DNA of 64,000 bases from Ogataea parapolymorpha DL-1 (Eukaryota; Ascomycota; Pichiomycetes; Pichiales; Pichiaceae), in NCBI RefSeq assembly GCF_000187245.1, contig NC_027860.1:1364001-1428000 (forward strand). Reading direction: 5' to 3'. The translations under genes were made by a program, and so were the position numbers. The notes beneath the pieces are model-generated. The model did not search any database. It was not told the DNA's origin and saw only the letters and a list, made by a program, of their open reading frames with translations. Positions 17,087 through 27,207 of the stretch are shown in pieces (positions within the stretch are counted from its first letter, which is position 1; each line of letters begins with the position of its first letter).

Positions 17087-19060
17087 CTAGGCAACCCGGA
17101 TCGGGACCCCCAAGGGCTGGTTTTTCCCTATCTTAAGCTCCAGAACATACTGTCTTGCCAGAAAACAGGTCTGGAAGCTTGGAATCAAATGCACATTACG
17201 AGTTTTCTTGCTCTCGTAAATCAGCGGAACATTAACGTTGGCAACAAATCCTTCTTTTGTTTTTTCCCACTTCAGTCGTATGCGTTGCTCCTCAAAAACA
17301 TCAAGAGTTCTCCCCTTACATCTCATTTTGTTCAGACTAAGCAAACTCTCATAAAGCTGCTTAGATATAGAATAGTTTGTCCTCTTAGCAAGGCGTTGTA
17401 GCTCCCATACGTAGTGTTCAAACTTCCTGTTGATTTTAAAAAATACACTTGGCTCGTAAAAGTTGCAAGGGGTATTTTCGTTGAACACCAGAGGAAGATG
17501 GTGGCCGGAGTATATGTTTAAAGCTTTCAAGCCAGGTTTCACCGTAATCTCTTGAGGTAGTACGTTGTCGGTTGTTCTCAAAACGAAATTGATGTGGGTA
17601 AGCTCTGCATTGAGCTCCGTAGGAACAGTAGACACACTAACGTCTTCAAAAACTGATGAGCTGCTTGAAAATGTGGACGGCTTGTACCGCGGAAGTTGAC
17701 TAGAACTATCTTTGGTGCTAGCCAAAGCAACTCTTTTCAAAGGAGCAGGTTCAAATGAGCTCAAGGCCATCCCATCTGTGCTCTGAATCTCGACCTCGAA
17801 TTGTGTGTCAGTCTTCAAAAACCCTTTACCCAGCCTGATTTTTGACGCAGTCTTCAAGCATGGATCCGTGGGAGAACCAAAAGACTTCTTTTTGTCAGTA
17901 CCTTCTGCTGCCAATAGCTGGTCTTGTTCTTTAGTGTCCGTAATACCGGCTTCAATCAAGCCTCGACGTTCCTCAAGATCAACTAGCGTCTCTGCCACTT
18001 GGTGTTCAATCTTGTCTATCTGTTTCTCGGCATCTCTGCCATCGTAGCATGCTGGAATATTAGTATTAGTAAATCGGAAGGGAATGCTGAAGTCTCTCAC
18101 AATGATAAACTGGTAGTCATGAGTTGTATGACGCTTGTAAAATCTCTTATAAAGCTCCTGCGGTCTTCCCAGTAACCTCAAATTGACACTGTAGGTAATT
18201 GACAGGCCCTTGTCGCAGAAGTCATTGGTCACAATGGGAATCCCTTGATCATCTGCTCTACCGTAGCCAAGAGCTTCATTGACTCTGATATCCATTGCCT
18301 TGCCACCTAAAGCAAACGGACTCACTCCAAAGCTCGGGGGCACTGGCAAGTGATCGAGCGTACTACTAGAGCAAGAAGTCTCTAGCAGATATGAGGGCAG
18401 TCGGAACGCAAAACATTTTTTGTGCTTGGCTCCCGGGAAAATTTCTTTCAAGTCACCGAATCCGTACAAGGTGTCATCGACAGGGTCTCTTGATAAGCAT
18501 TCTCCCATCTTATATGGAGTTGGGTTTATACAGCCGTGGTGGAAGCAAGCACTCAGGTCGTAGGTTCTCAAAAATGTTTGTCGGTGATATTTGGAGCAGG
18601 TGCTATTAGGAGACTGGGGCGCAGTCATCGTTCCCTCGAGTGAGACAAGAAGCATTTCAAACGGGATGATTTCATTACACGTGTTCTCGATAGTCACAAA
18701 TCCCACAATCATCTCTCCGGGCTGGTAGCATCGAAGAGGAGATTCTTTTTCATAAGGTTCTCCAAAAATAGGGAATTTTTTCGTAAAGACGATAGACACT
18801 TTGAGGGGCAAATCGATTGTCTGAAGGGTATTCAGATTATTGAGTACCAGTAGATCAGGATTGTCAATTGGCGAGATCTGGTTCCCAGCAGCTACAGACT
18901 GCGAAGATGTGGTGGATTCAGGATACGATTCCCCGTATTGGGGCAAACCCGATTGAGGGATTCTTTCGGTATCAAAAAGCGTTCGATTAAACAGGTAATT
19001 GTGCATCTCAAATGATGGCAATACATCTTCGTAATATTCATTTTCAGGGTCGGGATTCAT
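17087..19060 (-). CDS. Bul1/Bul2-family Rsp5 ubiquitin-ligase adaptor (copy 2)
   Basis: Second BUL paralogue, 657 aa. It begins MNPDPENEYYEDVLPSFEMH and continues NYLFNRTLFD, with LPQY as its LPxY PY motif at about residue 39. Every block of copy 1 has a counterpart here in the same order: YQPGEMIVGFVTIENT, DLSACFHHGC, FAFRLPSYLLETSC, GVSPFALGGKA, RFTNTN and the DKIEHQVAE segment. The two copies have diverged substantially, so the duplication is old or the copies have specialised. Probable role: ubiquitination and endocytosis of nutrient permeases, antagonised by phosphorylation and 14-3-3 binding in S. cerevisiae. Confidence 0.88.
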   Translation of the reverse strand: MNPDPENEYYEDVLPSFEMHNYLFNRTLFDTERIPQSGLPQYGESYPESTTSSQSVAAGNQISPIDNPDLLVLNNLNTLQTIDLPLKVSIVFTKKFPIFGEPYEKESPLRCYQPGEMIVGFVTIENTCNEIIPFEMLLVSLEGTMTAPQSPNSTCSKYHRQTFLRTYDLSACFHHGCINPTPYKMGECLSRDPVDDTLYGFGDLKEIFPGAKHKKCFAFRLPSYLLETSCSSSTLDHLPVPPSFGVSPFALGGKAMDIRVNEALGYGRADDQGIPIVTNDFCDKGLSITYSVNLRLLGRPQELYKRFYKRHTTHDYQFIIVRDFSIPFRFTNTNIPACYDGRDAEKQIDKIEHQVAETLVDLEERRGLIEAGITDTKEQDQLLAAEGTDKKKSFGSPTDPCLKTASKIRLGKGFLKTDTQFEVEIQSTDGMALSSFEPAPLKRVALASTKDSSSQLPRYKPSTFSSSSSVFEDVSVSTVPTELNAELTHINFVLRTTDNVLPQEITVKPGLKALNIYSGHHLPLVFNENTPCNFYEPSVFFKINRKFEHYVWELQRLAKRTNYSISKQLYESLLSLNKMRCKGRTLDVFEEQRIRLKWEKTKEGFVANVNVPLIYESKKTRNVHLIPSFQTCFLARQYVLELKIGKNQPLGVPIRVA

Positions 19061-19450
19061 TGTAAGTAGCCATATGGGTACAAACTCCGGTATTTAAATC
19101 GAAAGCCGTACTATGAGTCAGCGATCAAAACCTTCTTTCTGAAAAAAATCTAGATAGATCTATTGAAAAGTTTCCCAAAATCGTAACGCGGAATTCTGAT
19201 TAATAATAGCAGTGTTTGTCAGCACCATTGTTTGGCGGAGTTAGGTTCCCATCGCAATGACCAAGAGGCTCAAATTTGTCTGCGCTGGGATTTCTGTACT
19301 CATTTACGAGAAACCAAGAAGTTTCATCCTCAGTCGGCGAACCGGTACACAAGATTCATTCTTGTTTTCTTCAAACAGGATGCTTTGTGGGGCAGTGGAC
19401 CCTAACAATGTGGAAATTATTTTCAATATTTTTTTTTCAGCGTTCGCGAC
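19061..19450. other. divergent intergenic region between BUL copy 2 and coiled-coil gene
   Basis: This 390-base spacer holds promoters for both flanking genes. It includes a GTATTTAAAT stretch near 19090, a short ATG-initiated frame at 19257-19454 and a T9CAG tract ending at 19440, just before the next ATG. I find no good 5' splice site to pair with the tract. Confidence 0.4.
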
Positions 19451-21292
19451 ATGAGCTATAAAACAGAACGCGTGGGGTCGGGAGACGAGTCCGACAAAGA
19501 CGTGTTTTCTGACACACCAGGACACAGTGTACCGACAACTGCCGAGTTTTCAAGCTTCAACTTGACAAACTCTCCGCGTACTGCAGGAGGAAGCCCGTTT
19601 AGGTCGTGGTCTAGAGACGCGAGTGCTCGAAGAGAACGGCGTGCTGCGCGTTTGCAGAGCGTTGAAATCTTACGGGCCAAACTGGCAGGGTCTCCCAATG
19701 CCAGCTCTGAAGAAGAACAGCAGGAGCAGCTGGATATTGACAAGACACTAAATATATTACCTGTGCCAAACTTTACTATCAAAAGCACATGGCGAGGCCC
19801 TAATGACGTGCTTCCGGGCAAGCATACAAATAATATAGGCAAGTCTGCTTCAGAATTCAATGAAATAGACAGTTTACAGAAACAATTGACAGATTGCAAA
19901 ATCCAACTGAGATTACAGAAGGAGTTGCTGCTGGAACGATACGGCGAAGAGAGCTCAGCAATGGAATTTTTGAAGCGTCAGTTCGAACATAATGACGACC
20001 GTAGAGAAAATGAGCTTTTAAGGAAGCAGTTTGACGATCTTGTGAAGGCTTTCGAGGAGCTACAGAGTCAACTGGAGGTTTTACAACGGGATCATCGGGA
20101 CTGGAAATTAATGGCTGACCAAATCCTAGACGTAATTGAGGAGGCAGGCGGGGACACTACCATAGTCGAACGAGCGCGCAAAGGAGGGTTAAGTGGAAAG
20201 TTGAGAGCTGTGGGGTTGGAAACAGAGCGACTATCGCAAAAAATTAACTCAAGTAAGGGACTGGAATTTGTGGAGGTGAGTGGACAGGATTCAATAGTCA
20301 AAGGAACGGAAAATGAAGAGACACTGCTTGAACGATTAGATGAGTTGGAAACTAAGACGCATCAATTGGTTAATGAAAAGATGCAAGTTGAGAAGCGTAG
20401 TAGTGAGCTGGAAAAAGAGAATAACCGGCTCAAAGACGAACTTCAAAAGCTGACTCTACTGGAGGAGGAAAATCGGAACCTGAAAGATATGGAAAGCAAA
20501 TTTGAAGAGCTCAAGATTCAAAAGTCACAACCAGATGAGAGATTTCTTGACATGGAAGCCCGACTGAAAGATTACGAGAGTCTCCAAGCTATATATGAAG
20601 ACACTAAGACCAGATTCGATGCTTTGCTAGAGGAGAAGGAGAACATTCAAATGCAACTTTCAGAGGCACAGCGACAACTACAAGCGATTGACGATCGCGA
20701 GATCGACCCTGATAAAACTAGTCCTGAAGAACTTAAGGAGTATGTTGCGAAATTGGAAACAGACCTAAATTCTGCGCTGGTCAAGCAAAGACAGCTAAAT
20801 TCGGAGAAAATCAAGCTCAATTACCAAATTGACGAGCTCAAGTCGCTAATACGTTCGCATGAGGATAACGCCCTTTATGCTGAACAAAAATGGCAGGACT
20901 ACCTTACCAGTGATGTTAATTTCCAGACTCATCTAATACAAATTCTCAGCGAGATATTGGATAAACAATCAATTCGGGAAGCTGCCGCAAAGATATTACA
21001 GTTGGCCAATAGAGATGAACTCCAGCTCAACGAAACAGATACGAAAAAGCTATACGAAACCATTTTTGAGTACGACCTGGCTGCCGTGCGAACAATCGTG
21101 GCCGACCATGTTGAAATGAGTAAAAAGGTGTCTACAGATCATGCTCCGGTAGCAGACGAGTCACTAAAATTACGAATTGAAGAATTGACTAAAAGGTGGA
21201 AGCATGCCGAAGAGACGCTTGCGTTTGAGCGTAAGCAGTCTGAAAAACGGCTTCAAGAACTGGAACGTGAAAATAAAAAATTACGACAATAG
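19451..21292 (+). CDS. coiled-coil protein, candidate Spc72-like spindle-pole component
   Basis: A 613-residue protein with a Ser/Thr- and Arg-rich N-terminus (1-90) and then nearly continuous coiled coil (about 135-430 and 560-613) with heptad Leu, Glu and Lys. The first helix, EIDSLQKQLTDCKIQLRLQK, resembles the CM1-type helix of yeast Spc72 (LEKELTNAKIKIQV) that anchors the gamma-tubulin complex to the cytoplasmic face of the spindle pole body. Total length is close to Spc72 (622 aa). Coiled coils give misleading similarity, so the assignment is only a candidate. The ATG at 19451 is used. Confidence 0.5.
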   Translation: MSYKTERVGSGDESDKDVFSDTPGHSVPTTAEFSSFNLTNSPRTAGGSPFRSWSRDASARRERRAARLQSVEILRAKLAGSPNASSEEEQQEQLDIDKTLNILPVPNFTIKSTWRGPNDVLPGKHTNNIGKSASEFNEIDSLQKQLTDCKIQLRLQKELLLERYGEESSAMEFLKRQFEHNDDRRENELLRKQFDDLVKAFEELQSQLEVLQRDHRDWKLMADQILDVIEEAGGDTTIVERARKGGLSGKLRAVGLETERLSQKINSSKGLEFVEVSGQDSIVKGTENEETLLERLDELETKTHQLVNEKMQVEKRSSELEKENNRLKDELQKLTLLEEENRNLKDMESKFEELKIQKSQPDERFLDMEARLKDYESLQAIYEDTKTRFDALLEEKENIQMQLSEAQRQLQAIDDREIDPDKTSPEELKEYVAKLETDLNSALVKQRQLNSEKIKLNYQIDELKSLIRSHEDNALYAEQKWQDYLTSDVNFQTHLIQILSEILDKQSIREAAAKILQLANRDELQLNETDTKKLYETIFEYDLAAVRTIVADHVEMSKKVSTDHAPVADESLKLRIEELTKRWKHAEETLAFERKQSEKRLQELERENKKLRQ

Positions 21293-21306
21293 AACTAATC
21301 TAGAAT

Positions 21307-22114
21307 TTAATCTTGCATTTCATCGTCGCTGCTCTCGCCTTCTTCGCCCTCTTCCTCGGCGTATTTGACAGCCTCGTCGAATAACTCCTTCGGCACAAGC
21401 TGGTGTAGGCCATTAGTTTCACTTTTACTGGCCCACGTAATTTCCAATTCAAAATCTTTGTCCTTGTTGTCCTCGTGGGCCAAATATATGATTCTTGCGG
21501 CCTCCTTAACGGCCTCTTTAGCTGTGATGTTGGGCAAATCCAATTTTTCCAGCTCGCTTTTGGCCGTTTGTCTGCCCTTTCCTGTAGCTGCACCGTAATA
21601 ACCCCAGTAGGTGCCGCTTGGTTCGACCATGTACAGGTGTGCACCATCGTCGTCTACGCCACCGACAATTGCATTGATGCCAAATGGTCTCACCGAGTTG
21701 TAGCACGTGTATGCTTGCACGTAGTATCCGAGCCGGTCTATTAATCCTGGAAGGCCAATTGGCTCTTTGTAAAGCGATTTGAAAGACTGGGCCTCATCAC
21801 GACCACGGTTTACAAAATGTCTTCCATCTGGTATGAGTCCGGAATACACAACACCCACATGTCTGTCTATGGTTTGAATGCGCTTGTTTTTGCCCGGGGC
21901 CAACAGCTTCGACGCAATGATCTTCTCAGTGGCCAGCACAATCCCGTCTTTGCACCGGATCCCAATCGAGGTTCCTGCATTTTCAACCGCTTTCGAGGCA
22001 TATTCCACCTGGAAATTTCTCCCATCTGGGGAGAAAATCGAATTCGACAAGTCGTAGCCTGTACCAATGGATGTCTACACGTTAGTTGTCGAAACTCATC
22101 TGTATACTTACCAT
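21307..22114 (-). CDS. PRE10: 20S proteasome alpha-7 subunit (two exons)
   Basis: Subunit of the outer alpha ring of the 20S proteasome core. Coding exons are 22114..22112 (just the ATG) and 22074..21307, separated by a 37-nt intron; the product is 256 aa. Splicing yields MTSIGTGYDLSNSIFSPDGR, identical in pattern to the S. cerevisiae Pre10 N-terminus. The alpha-type signature GYDLSNSIFSPDGRNFQVEY is followed by RPFGINAIVGGVDDDGAHLY and the YWGYYGAATGKGRQTAKSELE block (each quoted as a short marker). The acidic C-terminal tail is typical of alpha-7. Retention of the intron would hit TAA within the branch-point motif. It is divergent from GEM1 with 78 bases between start codons. Confidence 0.96.
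22075..22111 (-). other. PRE10: 37-nt spliceosomal intron in PRE10
   Basis: It starts GTAAGT immediately after the ATG and ends GTAG. An AACTAAC branch-point motif places the branch A 7 nt before the final G. Its length is not a multiple of three. Removal restores the conserved alpha-7 N-terminus exactly. Confidence 0.92.
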
Positions 22115-22192
22115 TTGTTAGTTAAATACTTTTTGCCTTCCAAATTTATGCCATGAAAAATCGGGTCACTAAAATATATATTCAAATATAAC

Positions 22193-24121
22193 ATGGACTC
22201 CATACGAGTAGTCATTTGTGGTGATGAAGGAGTAGGCAAAAGCAGTCTGATTACCACTCTTGTGAAGGAGAAGTTTGTGCCCAGCATTCAGCACCTGATT
22301 CCACCGATCAGCATTCCTAAAGATTTCTCGGGCTCGCCCTATTCCCCTAAATCTAGCGTCCTGATCGATACTTTATCTTCAGATCTGAACAATGTCCAGG
22401 ACCAGATCCGCCAAGCAGACGTGATATGGTTGGTATACTCTGATCGCTACACATATGAGCGAATTTCTCTGTACTGGATCCCAATGTTCAGATCAATGGG
22501 GGTCAACTTACCTATTGTGCTGTGCAACAACAAATCCGATCTGGATGAACTACCCGATGAAAGCGAGTCAATTTTGAACGAAGAGCTTATTCCATTACTT
22601 AAAGAGTTCAAAGAGATAGAAGCATGCATCCGATGTAGTGCCAAAGAAAACTACAATGTTAACCAGGCGTTTTATCTCTGCCAAAGAGCAGTTACACATC
22701 CAATTGCACCATTGTATGATTACAAGGAAAGCAATTTAAAACCGCTCGCATTAAATGCGTTGAAAAGGGTGTTTTACTTGTGCGACACTGACCAGGATGG
22801 CTATTTGAACGATGCTGAGTTCCTGCAGTTGCAGCTTAAATGCTTCCACAAGTCTCTGGATATTAACGAGCTAAACACAATCAAAATGACACTTAATTCA
22901 GCATTACCTGGAACGGCAACAGAAAGGGGAATAACCGAGGAAGGCTTTTTGGCTCTTAACAAACTGTACGCTGAATCAGGTCGTCACGAAACTATATGGG
23001 GAATTTTAAGAGCTTTTCACTACACAGATTCTCTTTCCATAGACGACAAAATTCTCTATCCAAAGATAGATGTCCCGCATGGCTCAAGCGTCGAACTTTC
23101 TCCTAACGGGTACAGGTTTTTGGTGGACTTGTTTCTTCTATTCGATAAAGACAACGATGGAGGCTTGAACGACGAAGAACTCAATCAGCTCTTTTATCCT
23201 ACACCAGGGGTTCCACGATCCTGGCAAGAGTTCAATTTCCCGCGCACAGTGGTGTGCAACGAACAAGGTTATGTGACTTTACAGGGATGGTTGGCTCAGT
23301 GGTCGATGACGACTTTTTTGGACTATAAAACAACACTCGCCTACCTGGGCTACTTTGGGTATGAGGATAAGTCTACCATTGGCAAGGTAAGTGGCACCAC
23401 GACAGCTCTGAGGATTACAAAGCCTCGAAAAGTGAGAAAACGCAATGGGAAAGTGTACAGAGGAAGTGTTTCTGACAGAACTGTTTTCAATTGTTTCATC
23501 TTAGGCGCGCCAGGATGCGGCAAAACCTCACTTATGGAGTCTTTTTTGGGTCGGCAATACAGCGAAGTTTATTCGCCTACAATTCAACGAAGCATTGCCG
23601 TCAATAATGTTGAGCTGATTGGCGGAAAACAATGCTATTTGATTTTGGAAGAGCTAGGGGAGTTGGAACCCGCGATACTTGAAAACTCCTCTAAGCTAGA
23701 CTCCTGTGATGTCATATGTTTAGCGTATGATTCCTCCGATCCTGAATCATTCCAGCACCTTATAGAGCTGCGCAGACTGTATCCGAAACTCGATTCAATC
23801 CCTATGGTTTTTGTTGCCCTGAAAGCAGATCTGGACAAACAACAACAGAGGTGTGATATACAGCCAGAGAACTACACAAGATCGCTATTTTTGCCGCCTC
23901 CACTCCACATATCGTCCAGCTGGGCATCCTCTTTGACCGAGCTCCTGGTTCAGCTGGTCAACTCAGCAGCCGAGCCTCGGAGCGCCACTTCAGGCCTCGA
24001 ACCCGAGCCCATAGATACAGAAGGCCTAGTCAATCCTTTCCTGATAGGTTGTGGCGCAGTCGGATTCATGGTTATCGTTTCTGTGTGGTATCTTCGAAAA
24101 TCTATAGTTGGAGAACGATAG
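22193..24121 (+). CDS. GEM1: mitochondrial Rho (Miro) GTPase
   Basis: Tail-anchored GTPase of the mitochondrial outer membrane; in yeast it regulates mitochondrial shape and the ER-mitochondria encounter structure. Layout of the 642-residue protein: N-terminal GTPase with P-loop GDEGVGKSS (about 10-18) and NKSD; EF-hand 1 ([12 protein letters not shown], about 198-209); EF-hand 2 ([12 protein letters not shown], about 319-330); second GTPase with P-loop GAPGCGKTS (about 437-445); and a C-terminal membrane anchor (about 615-635) ending in basic KSIVGER. All expected domains are intact. Length is near yeast Gem1 (662 aa). Confidence 0.96.
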   Translation: MDSIRVVICGDEGVGKSSLITTLVKEKFVPSIQHLIPPISIPKDFSGSPYSPKSSVLIDTLSSDLNNVQDQIRQADVIWLVYSDRYTYERISLYWIPMFRSMGVNLPIVLCNNKSDLDELPDESESILNEELIPLLKEFKEIEACIRCSAKENYNVNQAFYLCQRAVTHPIAPLYDYKESNLKPLALNALKRVFYLCDTDQDGYLNDAEFLQLQLKCFHKSLDINELNTIKMTLNSALPGTATERGITEEGFLALNKLYAESGRHETIWGILRAFHYTDSLSIDDKILYPKIDVPHGSSVELSPNGYRFLVDLFLLFDKDNDGGLNDEELNQLFYPTPGVPRSWQEFNFPRTVVCNEQGYVTLQGWLAQWSMTTFLDYKTTLAYLGYFGYEDKSTIGKVSGTTTALRITKPRKVRKRNGKVYRGSVSDRTVFNCFILGAPGCGKTSLMESFLGRQYSEVYSPTIQRSIAVNNVELIGGKQCYLILEELGELEPAILENSSKLDSCDVICLAYDSSDPESFQHLIELRRLYPKLDSIPMVFVALKADLDKQQQRCDIQPENYTRSLFLPPPLHISSSWASSLTELLVQLVNSAAEPRSATSGLEPEPIDTEGLVNPFLIGCGAVGFMVIVSVWYLRKSIVGER

Positions 24122-24172
24122 ATATCAAATACTCCTGACACCTGGAAATTATTTTCGATCTCAAACAACTAG

Positions 24173-24988
24173 ATGGATTCGTTGACTAGCACCTTTTGGT
24201 GTTCGGTAGCGATTGCTTTATCGTACGTCCTTGTGTTGTATATCAATCCACAGCGAGGGCATCGGGAGTCGAAAAAAGTTATTAAATCGAGACTGCTAAG
24301 AGTCTGCCTGTCAACACTTTTCTGTGTGTTACTTGTACCAGTTTTAATGACTAAAGTGACACACACTGCCTACGACTGTAAAGAAGCATTTGCATACATG
24401 GGACTCTTAATTGACAAGACTACACCTTACAATGTTGCTCGAGTGCTGGTACTTTTCATAGGTCTCTTCAATGGATCCCTGATAGAGTATCTGTCTTGGG
24501 GCCCGGAAGTCATCTATCGCGATTTGAAATCTTTAGAACTTCTTCACTTCATGCGGAACATCGTTATTGCACCCATAACTGAAGAGATTACCTACACCGC
24601 ATCTATTTTGGGCCTATATGGTCCGTTTCTCCATTCTCCTGCAGCCTCCAAAATAATATATCTGTCACCACTTCTGTTTGGGCTAGCTCACATCACTCAT
24701 GCTTACGATTGTTGGAGACATGAGAAAGTGCCGATGGCTGCCATTTTCGCATCGTTTCTGTTCCGTACGCTATACACAACATTCTTTGGAATCCTTACAA
24801 ATCTCATCTTCGTCAACTCGCATTCGGTCTGGACCTGTGTGGCCGCACATTGCTGGTGCAACTTCATGACTTTCCCACTGTTTACAGTGGAGGGGCCTGT
24901 ATGGTGGCAAACACTCTACTACGCACTGTCGCTAGCAGGAATCTGGTTTTTTGCCACATACTTTAGCACATTGACTACGTCTAACTGA
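24173..24988 (+). CDS. RCE1: CAAX prenyl protease 2 (type II, Rce1)
   Basis: ER membrane endopeptidase that removes the last three residues of farnesylated or geranylgeranylated CAAX proteins such as Ras and a-factor. The 271-residue protein has multiple hydrophobic helices and the CPBP-family motifs: RNIVIAPITEE with catalytic Glu137-Glu138, FGLAHITHAYD with His173/His176, and AAHCWCNF with His226. These correspond in order to the essential Glu and His residues of S. cerevisiae Rce1. It follows GEM1 by 51 bases in the same direction, so its promoter is very short. Confidence 0.93.
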   Translation: MDSLTSTFWCSVAIALSYVLVLYINPQRGHRESKKVIKSRLLRVCLSTLFCVLLVPVLMTKVTHTAYDCKEAFAYMGLLIDKTTPYNVARVLVLFIGLFNGSLIEYLSWGPEVIYRDLKSLELLHFMRNIVIAPITEEITYTASILGLYGPFLHSPAASKIIYLSPLLFGLAHITHAYDCWRHEKVPMAAIFASFLFRTLYTTFFGILTNLIFVNSHSVWTCVAAHCWCNFMTFPLFTVEGPVWWQTLYYALSLAGIWFFATYFSTLTTSN

Positions 24989-25028
24989 AACGGATAATTT
25001 TTGTTATCATGCCTAATAAATATGCCAT

Positions 25029-26885
25029 TCAATGTTCATAAACTACCTCCTCAGTATACCCCCCGTAAACGTCGTCAAAAGCATACTCCTCAACTGGTTC
25101 TACGAAATTGTCTTCCTCCACAGGTTGGGCATATGTTTCCTCCTGCTGTTGCAAGAATAGAGTGTGGTTGACCAAGTTGAGGTAAGCATACATGAAGTTA
25201 CTCAACAATACTTGTTGGCAAAGAGGCCTCTTTGGGTCTGATAGCTTCAGATGGCTCAATCGATAAACAGCGCGCTCCACATGTATTGGAAAGCGATGGC
25301 TCAACATCACCAATGTAGAAGGAGATATAGGGGGCAAGGGAAAGCCAAAGGCAGAGTCAGTCATTTGGAGAGGCTGGTTGGGCTTTGTGTTGCGTCTCTG
25401 AGACATCAACGTTTGCTTAATGTTCTCAGAGACCGCGTCAAGGGGAGGTTCTGGTATAGGAGGAGCATGTTGCTGTAATGCTGGACGTGGTTGTTTAACA
25501 ACGTGCTCCGGCTGCGGCTCTTCTTTTTTCTTCCTCAAATTCAGTATTCGCTTATCCGTGATACTTTCATTATCCGAATCAGAGAGGGTTTCTGGTGGAG
25601 CCGACTTCTCTGTCGATTTAGGTTTATCCTTCTTGAGCTTGAAAAATCCACTCAGGCTTTTCTTCTCTTTTTCTTGTTCACGAGGAGGTGACGGGAAAGG
25701 AGACTCTACAGTTTGAATGGACACCACGTCAGAAGCCGTGCCATGTCTGTTGCGTGAGTGGTTTGGAGGAGACCGCTCTTTTTCTTTTTTCTCCTTGTCC
25801 TTATTGCCGCTGAGCCAAGTCCAGCTTGACTTTCTGCTAGTTTTTTGTTCAATAGGTTTTTCTGGGGTTTGAGGCGGCGATTTCACGGGCGGAGCTGTCT
25901 GGACAGGCTGCTCTTTGGGTAAAGGAGGTAGTGGTGAGTTCTTCTCCACAGGAAGTGGAGGAAGAGAGCTTGTAGGTGCCTTTGATGAAGCGGGCGGCAG
26001 GATTTCTGGCGAGACGGTTGCGGAAGTTGGAGCAGCCAAGATGGCAGCCTTTGAACTATGAGTATGCGGGAGAGTCTTTGATTTAGTATGATCTGGAGAT
26101 GCCGAGGGTGAAGAGTTGGCTAGAATATGTGGTGATTGAGGCGTGGCTCGCGATGATCGAGAACCCCTCCTATATGTTGTCCATTTTGATCTCTTCAGTT
26201 GTGTTCCAGGCAAATCAAGCTCCGAGTCAACGCTGGACGCAGATGACTTGCGCGAAAGCGAGGACACAGTGTCAAAATTTTCTTTAAGTTTCCAGGACGA
26301 CGAGGAAAGGGTCCGGGCAAGCGTGACTGCGTCCGTGTCGTCAAGTCCAGCCATCTGGGAAAGTGACTCCAACTCCTTTGTGAGCTGCTTGATAGACGGC
26401 TTCCTGTGGAGGCCAGCATCGGTTCTGTTAAGCTCCGCAGGCTTTTCCAAGTCGGTCTGGGAGTCACGGGTTTCGTGAGAAAGAGAAGAACGCGACGACG
26501 CGGAACGTTGTAGTTTGGACGTGATCTCGTCGACTGTGGCCTGAACGTGTTTTCGGAATTTCTCCGGAGCTAGCTGGGGATGTGCCGTGGCCGGCACCCA
26601 CATGAACTTGTTGGCATCTGGCAATATGTGATCCTGATCCAGTTCATCGTCGATCGGTGTTTGATTCTCCTTATCGTTGTGTATGTCTATTATATCAAAG
26701 TCCAGTTTCTCCGACTCGCTATAAGGTAGGTCTGGATCGTAGCTTAGGTTGTTGCCAATAGAGAGTCGTTTCAGGGCTTTCACGGCGTTGATCTCCTGTT
26801 CAACGGCATGCGAGGCGGCCAAGAGCTCCTCGTGCGTTGACTTTCTGGATCCTTTTGTTCCTGTAGGCGATTTATGTGGTTCCAT
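25029..26885 (-). CDS. Zds1/Zds2-family regulator of PP2A-Cdc55
   Basis: A 618-residue, mostly disordered protein rich in Ser, Pro and Lys. Two conserved islands mark the ZDS family: an N-terminal FMWVPATAHPQLAPEKFRKH segment (about 95-114) and the C-terminal Zds_C domain (about 505-570) with FGFPLPPISPSTLVMLSHRF and IHVERAVYRLSHLKL. Zds proteins bind PP2A-Cdc55 and affect mitotic entry and exit, polarity and silencing in S. cerevisiae. S. cerevisiae has two copies from whole-genome duplication; a single pre-duplication orthologue is expected here. The middle is Pro-rich (PPLPVEKNSPLPPLPKEQ), a candidate SH3 ligand. Confidence 0.88.
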   Translation of the reverse strand: MEPHKSPTGTKGSRKSTHEELLAASHAVEQEINAVKALKRLSIGNNLSYDPDLPYSESEKLDFDIIDIHNDKENQTPIDDELDQDHILPDANKFMWVPATAHPQLAPEKFRKHVQATVDEITSKLQRSASSRSSLSHETRDSQTDLEKPAELNRTDAGLHRKPSIKQLTKELESLSQMAGLDDTDAVTLARTLSSSSWKLKENFDTVSSLSRKSSASSVDSELDLPGTQLKRSKWTTYRRGSRSSRATPQSPHILANSSPSASPDHTKSKTLPHTHSSKAAILAAPTSATVSPEILPPASSKAPTSSLPPLPVEKNSPLPPLPKEQPVQTAPPVKSPPQTPEKPIEQKTSRKSSWTWLSGNKDKEKKEKERSPPNHSRNRHGTASDVVSIQTVESPFPSPPREQEKEKKSLSGFFKLKKDKPKSTEKSAPPETLSDSDNESITDKRILNLRKKKEEPQPEHVVKQPRPALQQHAPPIPEPPLDAVSENIKQTLMSQRRNTKPNQPLQMTDSAFGFPLPPISPSTLVMLSHRFPIHVERAVYRLSHLKLSDPKRPLCQQVLLSNFMYAYLNLVNHTLFLQQQEETYAQPVEEDNFVEPVEEYAFDDVYGGYTEEVVYEH

Positions 26886-27207
26886 GTTCGAAGTTAGCAG
26901 AATACAATGAACATAAGAGAAGGAATGACAGAAGTTGGAGGTTCAGCGTGGATCTGGAATAACTTTGCAGAAACAAATAAACAAATACAACAAAAATTTG
27001 TCTGCCAGTTTGCAGACGATAAGCCGAGCGGGCATAATGCTGGACCCTTGGGACGCGTCTAACAAAATAAAAGCCAGTCGTAGAGTACAACAATACAAAT
27101 ATATACGGAATATACAAGAAATGAGAGTTGTAGTGGGATAACTCGTTGGATCAGCCGGACCGTGTCTCACCTGCTATAGGTGGAGCCTGAAAATTTTTTC
27201 ATCAACT
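26886..27207. other. divergent intergenic region ZDS / THR1
   Basis: A 322-base divergent promoter region. It has A/T-rich tracts, a TACAAATATATAC stretch near 27093-27105 on the THR1 side, and no TGACTC or GAGTCA site that would indicate Gcn4 control of THR1. I see no RNA gene. Confidence 0.4.

Noticed and set aside
19402..19440. CTAAC followed by T9CAG just before the coiled-coil gene ATG, suggesting a leader intron
   Set aside because: No GTAWGT-type donor is found in the preceding 200 bases and the protein needs no extra exon.
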